Source: Nocardioides sambongensis (lineage in GTDB: Bacteria > Actinomycetota > Actinomycetes > Propionibacteriales > Nocardioidaceae). Taken from it: DNA of 64,000 nucleotides. The notes beneath the pieces were generated by a model that did not search any database, had not been told where the DNA came from, and was given only the letters and a program-made list of their open reading frames with translations. Each line of letters begins with the position of its first letter. Positions within the stretch are counted from its first letter, which is position 1. Of this stretch, positions 54,090-62,076 are shown one piece after another. Where the stretch lies: contig NZ_CP041091.1 in NCBI RefSeq assembly GCF_006494815.1, forward strand, positions 3,114,501 to 3,178,500, written 5' to 3'. A program made the position numbers and the translations under genes.

Positions 54090-54551
54090 ATGGCCCGCAC
54101 CATCGCGACGAACACCCGCACCGACCTCGACGGACTGCTCACCTTCATCCGCCCGCGTCATCGCTTCGTCCTGGTGACCCGTCGCCACGACGGGTCACCG
54201 CAGCTCTCGCCGGTCACCGGCGGGGTCGACCCGGCGGGGCGGCTGGTGATCGCGAGCTATCCCGAGCGGGCCAAGGTCCACAACGCCCGCGGTGACGAGC
54301 GGGTCAGCGTGCTCGTGGTCTCCGATGAGTGGAACGACCCGTGGGTCCAGGTGGACGGCGCCTGCGAGGTGCTCGACGTACCCGAGGCGTTGGACGCGTT
54401 CGAGGACTACTACCGCTGCATCGCCGGCGAGCACCCGGACTGGGCGGAGTATCGGCAGGCGATGCTCGACCAGGGCAAGTCGCTGCTGCGGATCACGCCG
54501 TCCCGGTGGGGTCCGATCGCGACCGGTGGCTTCCCCGCGCGCCTGGCCTGA
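54090..54551 (+). CDS. PPOX-class F420-dependent oxidoreductase
   Basis: A 153-residue split beta-barrel flavin-type protein: ARTIATNTRTDLDGLLTFIR, RRHDGSPQLSPVTGGVDPAG, then KVHNARGDERVSVLVVSDEW and a final GPIATGGFPARLA. The family uses deazaflavin F420 or FMN. ATG 54090 is used, because a TTG three codons earlier adds nothing. It lies 22 bp after the aminotransferase and is likely co-transcribed. Confidence 0.85.
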   Translation: MARTIATNTRTDLDGLLTFIRPRHRFVLVTRRHDGSPQLSPVTGGVDPAGRLVIASYPERAKVHNARGDERVSVLVVSDEWNDPWVQVDGACEVLDVPEALDAFEDYYRCIAGEHPDWAEYRQAMLDQGKSLLRITPSRWGPIATGGFPARLA

Positions 54552-54569
54552 CCCCTCGGGGTCCGGAGG

Positions 54570-54625
54570 CGACCTCTCGGCCGTCCCCCACCGACCTCTC
54601 GGCCGTCCCCCACCGACCTCTCGGC
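54570..54625. repeat. 22-bp tandem repeat, 2.5 copies
   Basis: CGACCTCTCGGCCGTCCCCCAC occurs at 54570-54591 and 54592-54613, with a partial third copy at 54614-54625. The block fills the gap between two convergent genes. Each copy contains a CCGAGAGG-like arm on the minus strand. Slippage is the probable origin. Confidence 0.85.
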
Positions 54626-54639
54626 GGGGCGCGGGGGTG

Positions 54640-55440
54640 TCAGCCGCGGACGGCCCGCATCCGCCGGCGCGCATTGGCCTCCCCGCCGAGCACGATCGCC
54701 AGCGAGATCACCAGCATCAGCGTGCCCACCACGTTGACCTGCATCGGCACCCCGACGCGGGCCACCGACCAGACGTACATCGGGAACGTGGTGTCGTTGC
54801 CGGAGTTGAGGTTGGTGATGATGAAGTCGTCGAAGGAGAGGCTGAAGCTGAGCAGCGCGGCGCCCAGGATGCCGGGCAGCACCAGTGGGAAGGTGACCCG
54901 CCAGAAGGTCTGCGACGGCGTCGCGTAGAGGTCCTGCGCCGCCTGCTCGAGGTTGTCGTCCATCCCGGCGAGACGGGACCGGACGGTGACCACCACGAAG
55001 GAGAGGCAGAACATCACGTGGGCGATGAAGATCGTCCAGAAGCCCAGCTGCCCGGCGAACCCGGCCTGCACGAAGAGCGCGAGCAGCGAGGAGCCGAGCA
55101 CGATCTCCGGCGCCGCCATCGGCAGGAAGATCACCAGGTTCGACGTGGAGCGCCCGAAGAAGTCCCAGCGCACCAGCGCGAACGCGGCCAGGGTGCCGAT
55201 CACGGTGGCGGCCAGGGTCGAGGAGAGACCGACCCGCAGGCTCAGCCCCAGCGCCTCGCACATCGCCGGGTCCTCGCACGGGTTGAGCCAGTTGTCGAGG
55301 GTGAACCCGTCGAACCGGTAGACGTTGCGGGTGGCCGGGTCGTTGAAGCTCATCAGGACCACGACCGCGATCGGGATGAACGTGTAGGCCAGCACGGCCA
55401 GGCCGAGGAGGAGCACCAGGTGCTCGCGAAGCCAGCGCAT
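54640..55440 (-). CDS. potC: Spermidine/putrescine ABC transporter permease, PotC-type
   Basis: A 266-residue inner-membrane permease with six helices. The EAA loop is EQAAQDLYATPSQTFWRVTF, followed by PLVLPGILGAALLSFSLSFD, which is diagnostic of the polyamine branch (PotC/YdcV). It abuts potB (1 bp overlap) and is the last gene of the pot operon. Confidence 0.9.
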   Translation of the reverse strand: MRWLREHLVLLLGLAVLAYTFIPIAVVVLMSFNDPATRNVYRFDGFTLDNWLNPCEDPAMCEALGLSLRVGLSSTLAATVIGTLAAFALVRWDFFGRSTSNLVIFLPMAAPEIVLGSSLLALFVQAGFAGQLGFWTIFIAHVMFCLSFVVVTVRSRLAGMDDNLEQAAQDLYATPSQTFWRVTFPLVLPGILGAALLSFSLSFDDFIITNLNSGNDTTFPMYVWSVARVGVPMQVNVVGTLMLVISLAIVLGGEANARRRMRAVRG

Positions 55441-56339
55441 CAGAGCAGGTCCTCCGTCCCGGCCCGGCGGATGTAGACCACGACCATCGCCAGGATGATC
55501 AGCATCAGCGTCATCGACAGCGCCGCGGCCAGGTGCGGCTGGTTGGCAGCCGTCGCCTGCAGCTGGATCACCGTGCCGATCACGGTGGTGTTCGTGTTGC
55601 CGAGCAGCTGGGCGTTGATGTAGTCACCGGCCGCCGGGATGAAGGTGAGCAGGGTCCCCGAGACCACACCGGGCAGCGACAGCGGCCAGGTCACCTTGAA
55701 GAAGCCCACCACCGGGTTGGCGTAGAGGTCGGAGGAGGCCTCGATCAGCCGGTGGTCGATCTTGTCGATGCTGGCGAAGAGCGGCAGCACCATGAACGGC
55801 AGGAAGTTGTAGGCCAGACCGGCCACCACCGCGAACGGCGTGGCGAGCAGGTGCCCGTCCTCGCCGAGGATGCCGATGAACTGCAGCGTGTTCACCACCC
55901 AGCCGTTGTCGGCCAGGATCAGCTGCCAGGAGAGGGTGCGCACCAGGAAGCTGGTGAAGAACGGGGCGATCACCAGCACCAGCAGCAGGTTCTTCCACCG
56001 GCCCGCCTTGAACGCGATGGCGTAGGCCACCACGTAGCCGAGGACCAGGCAGATCGCCGTGGCCGCCGCGCCGTAGAAGAGCGACCAGGCGAGCGAGTCC
56101 CAGTACCGCGAGAGGGCGGTGGCGTAGTTGCCGATGTGGTAGGTCATCTCCCAGCCCGCCTCGTCCGACCCGCTGGGGTCGTAGAGGCTGGTGGCGAGGA
56201 GCGAGTAGAACGGGATCAGGAAGAAGAGCGCGAGCCAGATCACCGCCGGCGCCATCAACAGGTAGGCACCCGGTCCGCGGCGACGCCCGCTCTCCGCGGA
56301 CGCCGGCAGGGGGTCCGCCGTTGGCTCCACGGTCGCCAT
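55440..56339 (-). CDS. potB: Spermidine/putrescine ABC transporter permease, PotB-type
   Basis: A 299-residue permease from ATG 56339. Six helices and the EAA loop EASSDLYANPVVGFFKVTWP with LSLPGVVSGTLLTFIPAAGD are seen. It pairs with PotC to form the channel. Its start overlaps the potA stop by one base, which ensures coupled translation. Confidence 0.9.
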   Translation of the reverse strand: MATVEPTADPLPASAESGRRRGPGAYLLMAPAVIWLALFFLIPFYSLLATSLYDPSGSDEAGWEMTYHIGNYATALSRYWDSLAWSLFYGAAATAICLVLGYVVAYAIAFKAGRWKNLLLVLVIAPFFTSFLVRTLSWQLILADNGWVVNTLQFIGILGEDGHLLATPFAVVAGLAYNFLPFMVLPLFASIDKIDHRLIEASSDLYANPVVGFFKVTWPLSLPGVVSGTLLTFIPAAGDYINAQLLGNTNTTVIGTVIQLQATAANQPHLAAALSMTLMLIILAMVVVYIRRAGTEDLL

Positions 56340-57541
56340 CAGGCGTCCTCGCCCTCGGCTCCGGCGCGGGCGTCCTGGTCGTGGTCGAGCAGGAACGCGT
56401 ACTCCGGGCGCCAGGAGAGCTCGACCTGCTGTCCCCGGCGGTAGATCGGGTCGCGCCCGGTGTTCTGCGCGAACACCTGCAGCTCCTGCCCCCACGGCAT
56501 CCGGACCAGGTACTGGGTACTCACGCCGATGAAGCTGACGTCGGTGACCACGCCGCCCGGCACCGTGTTGCCCGGCGCGTCCAACGCCGTGCCCGCCTCG
56601 CCGATCAACACCTTCTCCGGGCGGATGCCGACCCACACCCGGTCGCTGTCCGCGTGCGACCGGCCGGTGGGAACGGTGACCGAGATCCCCTCCATGTCCA
56701 CCCGTACGACGTCCGCGGCCCGCTCCACGATCCGGCCGGCGATCAGGTTCGACTGCCCGAGGAAGTTCGCGACGAACGTGCTGCGCGGGTTCTCGTAGAG
56801 CTCCGCCGGCGATCCCATCTGCTCGATCAGGCCGCCGTTCATCACCGCCACGGTGTCGGCCATCGTCATGGCCTCCTCCTGGTCGTGGGTGACGTGCACG
56901 AAGGTGAGTCCGACCTCGGTCTGGATCCGCTTGATCTCGATCTGCATGGAGCGGCGCAACTTGAGGTCGAGCGCGCCGAGGGGCTCGTCGAGCAGCAGCA
57001 CCTGGGGCTCGTTGATCAGGGCACGTGCCAGCGCCACCCGCTGCTGCTGCCCGCCGGAGAGCTGGGCGGGCTTCTTCTTGGCCTGCGCCCCGAGCTCGAC
57101 CAGCTCGAGCATCTCGTCGACCTTGCGTCGTACCTCCGACTGCTTGCGGCGGCGCAGCCCGAAGGCGACGTTCTCGTAGATGTCCAGGTGCGGGAAGAGG
57201 GCGTAGTTCTGGAAGACCGTGTTGACCGGACGGCGGTAGGGCTTGGTGTGGGTGATGTCGGTGCTGCCCAGGCTGATCGAGCCGGCCGTCGGGGTCTCCA
57301 GACCCGCGACCATCCGCAGCGTGGTGGTCTTGCCGCAGCCCGAGGGGCCGAGCAGGGCGAAGAAGGCGCCCGGCGGGACGTCGAGGTCGAGGTCCCGCAC
57401 CGCGGTGAACCGGGCGTAGGACTTGGTCAGGCCGCGCAGCCGCAGTCCGTCGAAGGTCTCCGGGGAGCCGCCGGCGGACTCGGCGGACCCGCCGGGCGCG
57501 ATGGATGGCTCGGCCGTCTCGTTCTCAACCGGCGATGACAT
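56339..57541 (-). CDS. potA: Spermidine/putrescine ABC transporter ATP-binding protein
   Basis: A 400-residue ATPase. Walker A GPSGCGKTTTLRM, Q-loop, signature LSGGQQQRVALARAL and Walker B VLLLDEPLGALD are all intact. A TOBE-type C-terminal domain follows (about 280-385), with VWVGIRPEKVLIGEAG. ATG 57541 lies inside the last codons of the binding-protein gene (17 bp overlap). A start at 57580 would give 13 more residues. Confidence 0.92.
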   Translation of the reverse strand: MSSPVENETAEPSIAPGGSAESAGGSPETFDGLRLRGLTKSYARFTAVRDLDLDVPPGAFFALLGPSGCGKTTTLRMVAGLETPTAGSISLGSTDITHTKPYRRPVNTVFQNYALFPHLDIYENVAFGLRRRKQSEVRRKVDEMLELVELGAQAKKKPAQLSGGQQQRVALARALINEPQVLLLDEPLGALDLKLRRSMQIEIKRIQTEVGLTFVHVTHDQEEAMTMADTVAVMNGGLIEQMGSPAELYENPRSTFVANFLGQSNLIAGRIVERAADVVRVDMEGISVTVPTGRSHADSDRVWVGIRPEKVLIGEAGTALDAPGNTVPGGVVTDVSFIGVSTQYLVRMPWGQELQVFAQNTGRDPIYRRGQQVELSWRPEYAFLLDHDQDARAGAEGEDA

Positions 57542-58718
57542 CGGCCCACTCCCCTTCGTACTGCTGTTGCTTCTCGTCACTGAGTGTCATGAAGTCCCAG
57601 GTGTTCGCGAGCGTCTCCCCGTCGGGGAAGATCAGCGGGTTGTCGACCAGCGAGGGATCGATCTTCTCCATCTCCTCCTGGGCCCCGGCGACGGGACAGA
57701 TGTAGTTGACCCACGAGGCGAGCTTCGCGGCGATCTCCGGCTGGTAGTAGAAGTCGATCCAGGCCTCGGCGTTGGCCTGGTGGACGGCCTGGTTGGGGAC
57801 CAGCATGTTGTCGCTCCACAGGGCCAGGCCCTCCTCGGGAGCGACGAACTTCAGGTTCGGGTTGTCGAACTGCGCCTGGATCACGTCGCCGGACCACGCC
57901 TCGCAGGCGACGATCGTGCCCTGGGCGAGCTGCTGCAGGTAGTTGTTGCCGGCGAACTGGAGCAGCTGGCCGTCGGCCTTGGTCTGCCGGCACAGGTCGA
58001 TGGCGTCGGCGAACTCGTCGTCGGTGAAGTCGAGGGGGTCGGCGCCGGTGACCTTGAGGAAGAAGCCCATCGTGTCGGCCATCTCGGTGAGCAGGGTGAT
58101 CTTGCCCTTGAGGTCCTCGCGGGTGATCAGCTCCTCGAAGCTGCCCACCTCCGGCACCAGGTCGGCGTTGTAGGCGATGCCGGTCAGGCCGGACTGCCAC
58201 GGCGCGTGGTAGTCCAGCTCGGGATCCCAGGCGACCCCCTGCAGGGCGGGGATCAGGTTCTGGTGCAGGTTGGGCACCTTGTCCGCGTGGAGCGGCTGGA
58301 TCCACCCGAGGTTGATCATCCGAGCCGCCATCCAGTCGGTCATCACGATCAGGTCCCGGTCGATCGGCTCGCACTCACCGAGCTGGTTCTTCACCTTCGC
58401 GTAGAACTCGGCGTTGTCGTTGACGTCGACCTGGTAGGTGACCTCGACGCCGGTGGCGTCGGTGAACCGGTTGATCGTGCTGTCCTTGGCGCGGCGCGGG
58501 TCGATGTAGCCGGTCCAGTTGGAGATGACCATCTCCGGCTCGCTGGCCGACACGTCCGGGGCCCGGCACTGGGCCGCGGTCTGCACCACGCCCTCGGTGC
58601 TGAAGAACGGCAGCTTGAGCGCCGCGGCGCTCGCCCCCGCGAACGCCAGTGCCCCTCCGCCGCGGAGCATCCCCCGGCGCGACAGTGTGGATCGGCGTGC
58701 AGGCTGCTGCGGTCGCAT
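57525..58718 (-). CDS. potD: Polyamine ABC transporter substrate-binding protein
   Basis: A 397-residue exported protein. The N-terminus has a twin-arginine signal (STLSRRGMLRGGGALAFAGA), so it leaves by the Tat path. The mature protein is a type II binding fold with VISNWTGYIDPRRAKDSTIN and IVACEAWSGDVIQAQFDNPN, as in PotD/PotF relatives. ATG 58718 follows an AAGGAG site. It is the first gene of the potDABC operon, divergent from the AsnC gene, with the shared operator in between. Confidence 0.9.
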   Translation of the reverse strand: MRPQQPARRSTLSRRGMLRGGGALAFAGASAAALKLPFFSTEGVVQTAAQCRAPDVSASEPEMVISNWTGYIDPRRAKDSTINRFTDATGVEVTYQVDVNDNAEFYAKVKNQLGECEPIDRDLIVMTDWMAARMINLGWIQPLHADKVPNLHQNLIPALQGVAWDPELDYHAPWQSGLTGIAYNADLVPEVGSFEELITREDLKGKITLLTEMADTMGFFLKVTGADPLDFTDDEFADAIDLCRQTKADGQLLQFAGNNYLQQLAQGTIVACEAWSGDVIQAQFDNPNLKFVAPEEGLALWSDNMLVPNQAVHQANAEAWIDFYYQPEIAAKLASWVNYICPVAGAQEEMEKIDPSLVDNPLIFPDGETLANTWDFMTLSDEKQQQYEGEWADVIAG

Positions 58719-58781
58719 CGAGCTCCTTCCGCGGTTCTCGTCGGTGCGGAGATCCTGACACCGCAGATTCCCGCTGACAAG

Positions 58782-58819
58782 GGATTCGGTTGTTACGAAA
58801 CGCAGTTGCAACGAAATCC
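58782..58819. promoter_or_regulatory. Inverted repeat between potD and asnC
   Basis: GGATTCGGTTG (58782-58792) and CAACGAAATCC (58809-58819) match as an inverted repeat at 9 of 11 positions, with GAAACGCAG in the spacer. Spacing and sequence copy the element at 52598-52635. The position suits both autoregulation of the AsnC gene and control of potDABC. Confidence 0.65.
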
Positions 58820-58881
58820 GCTGTTCGACGACGCGCTGAGAAACGATTGAGTACGCCGCTGCCACGTGGAACCATGCGTCC

Positions 58882-59352
58882 GTGCCCGACAACTCCCGCG
58901 TCCGCCCCGCCCTCGACGACGTCTCCAAGGCCATCATCGAGCAGCTGCAGCAGGACGGCCGCCGCTCCTACGCCTCGGTCGGCAAGGAGGTCGGGCTCTC
59001 CGAGGCCGCGGTCCGGCAGCGGGTGCAGCGCCTCGTCGACACCGGGGTGATGCAGATCGTCGCGGTCACCGATCCGATGGAGCTCGGCTTCGCCCGCCAG
59101 GCGATGGTCGGGGTCCGGGTCAGCGGACCGGTCCCGCCGGTCGCGGACCGGATCGCCGAGCTCCCCGAGGTCGACTACGTGGTGGTGACCGCCGGGTCGT
59201 TCGACATCCTGGTCGAGCTGGTCGCGGAGTCCGACGACCACCTGCTCGAGATCGTCTCCAGCGGCATCCGGGTCATCGACGGGGTGACCAGCACCGAGAC
59301 CTTCATGTACCTGGGCCTGCGCAAGCAGACCTACTCCTGGGGCGTCCGCTGA
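58882..59352 (+). CDS. Lrp/AsnC-family transcriptional regulator
   Basis: A 156-residue regulator from GTG 58882. The helix-turn-helix is IIEQLQQDGRRSYASVGKEV followed by GLSEAAVRQRVQRLVDTGVM. The RAM effector domain (about 75-150) has DYVVVTAGSFDILVELVAES and DGVTSTETFMYLGLRKQTY. It is divergent from the polyamine uptake operon and most likely senses a polyamine or its catabolite. A duplicate of its likely operator lies at the aminotransferase/dehydrogenase promoter. Confidence 0.92.
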   Translation: MPDNSRVRPALDDVSKAIIEQLQQDGRRSYASVGKEVGLSEAAVRQRVQRLVDTGVMQIVAVTDPMELGFARQAMVGVRVSGPVPPVADRIAELPEVDYVVVTAGSFDILVELVAESDDHLLEIVSSGIRVIDGVTSTETFMYLGLRKQTYSWGVR

Positions 59353-59450
59353 GGCTCCCGTCGCGTCAGCTGCCGGAGTGACGGACGTTACTCCACGGAA
59401 TTCACCCGGATGGGTGACAGATCATCTGATCGCGTGGCAGGATCTGCGTC

Positions 59451-59486
59451 AGCCGCCGCAGGTGACCCGAGACGCCTGCGGCGGCT
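59451..59486. terminator. Terminator between asnC and SDR genes
   Basis: AGCCGCCGCAGG pairs with CCTGCGGCGGCT (12 bp) around a 12-nt loop and is followed by TT. It lies 98 bp after the AsnC stop and 37 bp beyond the convergent SDR stop. Confidence 0.65.
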
Positions 59487-59523
59487 TTCCAATTCTCGCA
59501 GCCAGCAGCAGGCGGGCGGCGGC

Positions 59524-60189
59524 TCAGCCGCGGTACTGGACCTCGCTGCGCCAGGTCTCCGGCTCCTGCCGGGCAGCCGCCCACAGCGCGTCGGCGACCC
59601 GGTCCGGGGTGAACGCCCCCTCGTCGGAGAGCGTCCCGCAGACGGTGACCGAGACGGCCCGGATCCCGTCCGGCTCCAGCGTCGTGTCGAGGCTGTGCAC
59701 CAGGTTGCGCACCCCGGCCTTCTGCACCCCCAGCGATGCCGCCCGGTTCCACGGCTTGTCCGCGGCCATCGACCCGGTCACGGTGACCCGGGACCCCGCG
59801 GCCAGGTAGGGGCGCGCCGCCTGCACCGCGGTCAGCAGGCCACCCACCCCGAGGGCGACGTCCTGCAACAGCTCGGCGACGCTCAGCTCCAGCGGATCCT
59901 TCTCCCGGAACGCGCTCGGGTTGAAGTGCAGCACGTCGATCCGCCCGGCGGAGTCCCCGATCCGGGCGATCGCTGCTCGCAGCGCCGCCTCGTCGGTGAT
60001 GTCGGCGACCACGTGGCCGACCTGGGCGCCGGTCGCCGCCACCTCGGTGGCCAGCGCCTGGAGCGGGTCGGGGTCGAGGCCGACCAGGCCGGCGTCGTAC
60101 CCCTCGCGGGCGAAGCGGAGCGCGACCGACCGGCTCACACCGGGGCCGGCGCCCACCACGGCGATCACGGGACGAGACGTTGCACTCAT
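59524..60189 (-). CDS. SDR-family protein without the catalytic Tyr
   Basis: A 221-residue Rossmann protein. The cofactor loop is VVGAGPGVSRSVALRFAREG, unlike the classic TGxxxGIG. The active-site segment reads GSMAADKPWNRAASLGVQKA: the Lys is kept, but the usual Tyr four residues before it is Leu. Such GAGPG-type SDRs form a distinct actinobacterial group whose activity is uncertain. ATG 60189 is chosen; a GTG nine bases upstream (60198) is possible. Confidence 0.8.
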   Translation of the reverse strand: MSATSRPVIAVVGAGPGVSRSVALRFAREGYDAGLVGLDPDPLQALATEVAATGAQVGHVVADITDEAALRAAIARIGDSAGRIDVLHFNPSAFREKDPLELSVAELLQDVALGVGGLLTAVQAARPYLAAGSRVTVTGSMAADKPWNRAASLGVQKAGVRNLVHSLDTTLEPDGIRAVSVTVCGTLSDEGAFTPDRVADALWAAARQEPETWRSEVQYRG

Positions 60190-60233
60190 CGAGGTCACCG
60201 GTCCACCCTAGGCAGGTCGGCGATAATGGGGCC

Positions 60234-61229
60234 ATGGCTCGCGTCGCGCTCGTCCTCGGCTCCGGCGGTGCCCGCGGCTACGCCCATCTCGGCGTGATCG
60301 GCACCCTGCGCGAGCGCGGGCACGAGGTCGTCGCCGTCTCCGGTACGTCGATGGGCGCACTGGTGGGCGCCCTGCACGCCGCGGGGCGTGACCAGGAGTT
60401 CGAGGAGTGGGCGCGCGCCCTCACCGGGCCGCGGGTGCTGCGGCTGGTCGACCCGACCTGGTCCCCCGGAGGCGCGGTGGGTGCCGAGCGGGTGATGCGC
60501 GAGCTGGACGACCTGGTCGGCGACATCGCCATCGAGGACCTGCCGATCCCGTTCACCGCGGTGGCCACCGACCTGATGGCACGCCGCGAGGTGTGGTTCC
60601 AGCGTGGTCCGCTGGTGCCGGCGATCCGGGCGTCGATCGCGATCCCCGGGCTCTTCACGCCGGCGATGGTGGACGGCCGGCTGCTCGTCGACGGCGGGCT
60701 GATGAACCCGTTGCCGCTGGCCCCGGCGGCGGCGGTCGCCGCCGACTTCACCCTGGCCGTCTCGCTCCAGGGACCCCGCGTGCCCGGGGAGCCCGAGGCA
60801 CCGGCGCGCGGCTTCTCGGCACGACGGGCCGAGTGGGCCGCCGGGATGCGGCGGCGGTTCCGGCGCGGCGACTCGGCGGGTGAGCTGCCCGGGGAGATGC
60901 CCGGAGAACTGCCCGGTGAGCTCCCCGAGGACGCCGAGCCGACCGAGGCGCTGGCCACCGGCGGGCAGGGCAGCGACCCGGTCGAGCAGGTGCTGGCGCA
61001 CGGCGGGGACGACGGGCGGGCCGACGTGCGCACCGCCGAGGTGGTCTCGCTCTCCTTCGACGCGATGCAGAGCCTGATCACCCGCTACCGATTGGCCGCC
61101 TTCCCCCCGGACGTGCTGGTCACCGTGCCGCTCAGCGCGGCCCGGACCCTCGACTTCCACCGTGCGGCGGAGCTGATCGACCTCGGCCGCGAGCTGGCCG
61201 CCTCGGCGCTCGACGAAGCCGGCCGCTGA
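60234..61229 (+). CDS. Patatin-like phospholipase
   Basis: A 331-residue acyl hydrolase. The oxyanion loop is GSGGARGYAHLG, the nucleophile Ser is in VSGTSMGALVG, and the catalytic Asp in LLVDGGLMNPLP, so the Ser-Asp dyad is intact. An insert near residue 220-240 has a GELPG repeat (four degenerate copies), probably a flexible loop. Bacterial patatins release fatty acids from membrane or storage lipids. Divergent from the SDR gene by 44 bp. Confidence 0.9.
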   Translation: MARVALVLGSGGARGYAHLGVIGTLRERGHEVVAVSGTSMGALVGALHAAGRDQEFEEWARALTGPRVLRLVDPTWSPGGAVGAERVMRELDDLVGDIAIEDLPIPFTAVATDLMARREVWFQRGPLVPAIRASIAIPGLFTPAMVDGRLLVDGGLMNPLPLAPAAAVAADFTLAVSLQGPRVPGEPEAPARGFSARRAEWAAGMRRRFRRGDSAGELPGEMPGELPGELPEDAEPTEALATGGQGSDPVEQVLAHGGDDGRADVRTAEVVSLSFDAMQSLITRYRLAAFPPDVLVTVPLSAARTLDFHRAAELIDLGRELAASALDEAGR

Positions 61230-61257
61230 CGTGCCTGACCTGCCGGCTCGGCAGCTC

Positions 61258-61401
61258 TCAGCCGGCGAGGAGGTCGCGGCCCGGTCGGCAGTCGCAGGTC
61301 TCGGAGCAGGCGAGGAACGTGTGCATCGCGTGACCGCAGAGCGGGCACGGACGGTCGTGGGAGAGATGGAGCCCGGTGTGCTCTTCAACGGTGTCGTACA
61401 T
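61258..61401 (-). CDS. 47-residue Cys/His-rich small protein
   Basis: A short gene from ATG 61401 with GAGGGA upstream. The protein MYDTVEEHTGLHLSHDRPCP continues LCGHAMHTFLACSETCDC, with a CxxC and a CxxxCxC cluster plus several His, suited to zinc binding. It ends RPGRDLLAG. No family is recognised. It is convergent with the patatin gene. Confidence 0.6.
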   Translation of the reverse strand: MYDTVEEHTGLHLSHDRPCPLCGHAMHTFLACSETCDCRPGRDLLAG

Positions 61402-61589
61402 GGCGTTCCCTCGGGTGCAGCAGTGGCGCTTCGTTGCGCAGGTAGAGACCACGATGCGCCTCGCGGATCATCGAAATGCGCAGAATCGCCGCGATCTGGC
61501 CCGATTGGGCTAGGAAGTCGCGCCGGTCGGTCGTACCGCATCGACCGCACCCGGGCCATGGTCCCGGTTCGGCGTGGGATGCTCGCCCG

Positions 61590-61901
61590 GTGAGTGCGAC
61601 TCGCGGCGCCGGCCCGGTGATCACCATCCGGTACTGCGTGGACTGCAGGTGGCTCTTGCGCGCGCAGTGGTACGCCGGCGAGCTGCTGCAGACCTTCGCC
61701 GACGAGGTCGGCGGCGTGCTGGTGGCCCCGGCCTCCGGCGCCATGTTCCGGATCGACGTCGACGGCCCGGACGGTCCTCGGACGGTGTGGAACCGCAAGA
61801 CCGACGGCGGGTTCCCCGAGATCGGCGAGCTCAAGCGGCGGGTCCGCGACCTGGTCGCCCCGGAGAAGCCGCTGGGGCACACCGACCGCGCCGCGGAGTG
61901 A
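61590..61901 (+). CDS. SelT/SelW/SelH-family (Rdx) protein
   Basis: A 103-residue thioredoxin-fold protein from GTG 61590. The redox motif is RYCVDCRWLLRAQWYAGELL, with CxxC in place of the CxxU of selenoproteins. It continues with GAMFRIDVDGP and VWNRKTDGGFPEIGELKRRV, the typical end. Such proteins are proposed to act in thiol redox balance. Confidence 0.88.
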   Translation: MSATRGAGPVITIRYCVDCRWLLRAQWYAGELLQTFADEVGGVLVAPASGAMFRIDVDGPDGPRTVWNRKTDGGFPEIGELKRRVRDLVAPEKPLGHTDRAAE

Positions 61902-61982
61902 GCTTCCGACGGGCGTCCCGCCGGCCCTTCCGGCAGGCGTCCCGCCCACTCTTCCGGTGAGTGGGATCCGCGAGACCGGGCT

Positions 61983-62011
61983 TTCGCCGTACGGATCAGT
62001 GTGACGGCGAA
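61983..62011. promoter_or_regulatory. Inverted repeat upstream of the solute-binding protein
   Basis: TTCGCCGT (61983-61990) and ACGGCGAA (62004-62011) are perfect complements separated by 13 bp, 66 bp before the start codon at 62077. It may be an operator or a leader hairpin. Confidence 0.4.
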
Positions 62012-62076
62012 CACTACGGCGAGCAACGGTCCGACTCGGCAGGCCGATCGCCTCTCGCACATGCTGGAGGAGCAAA

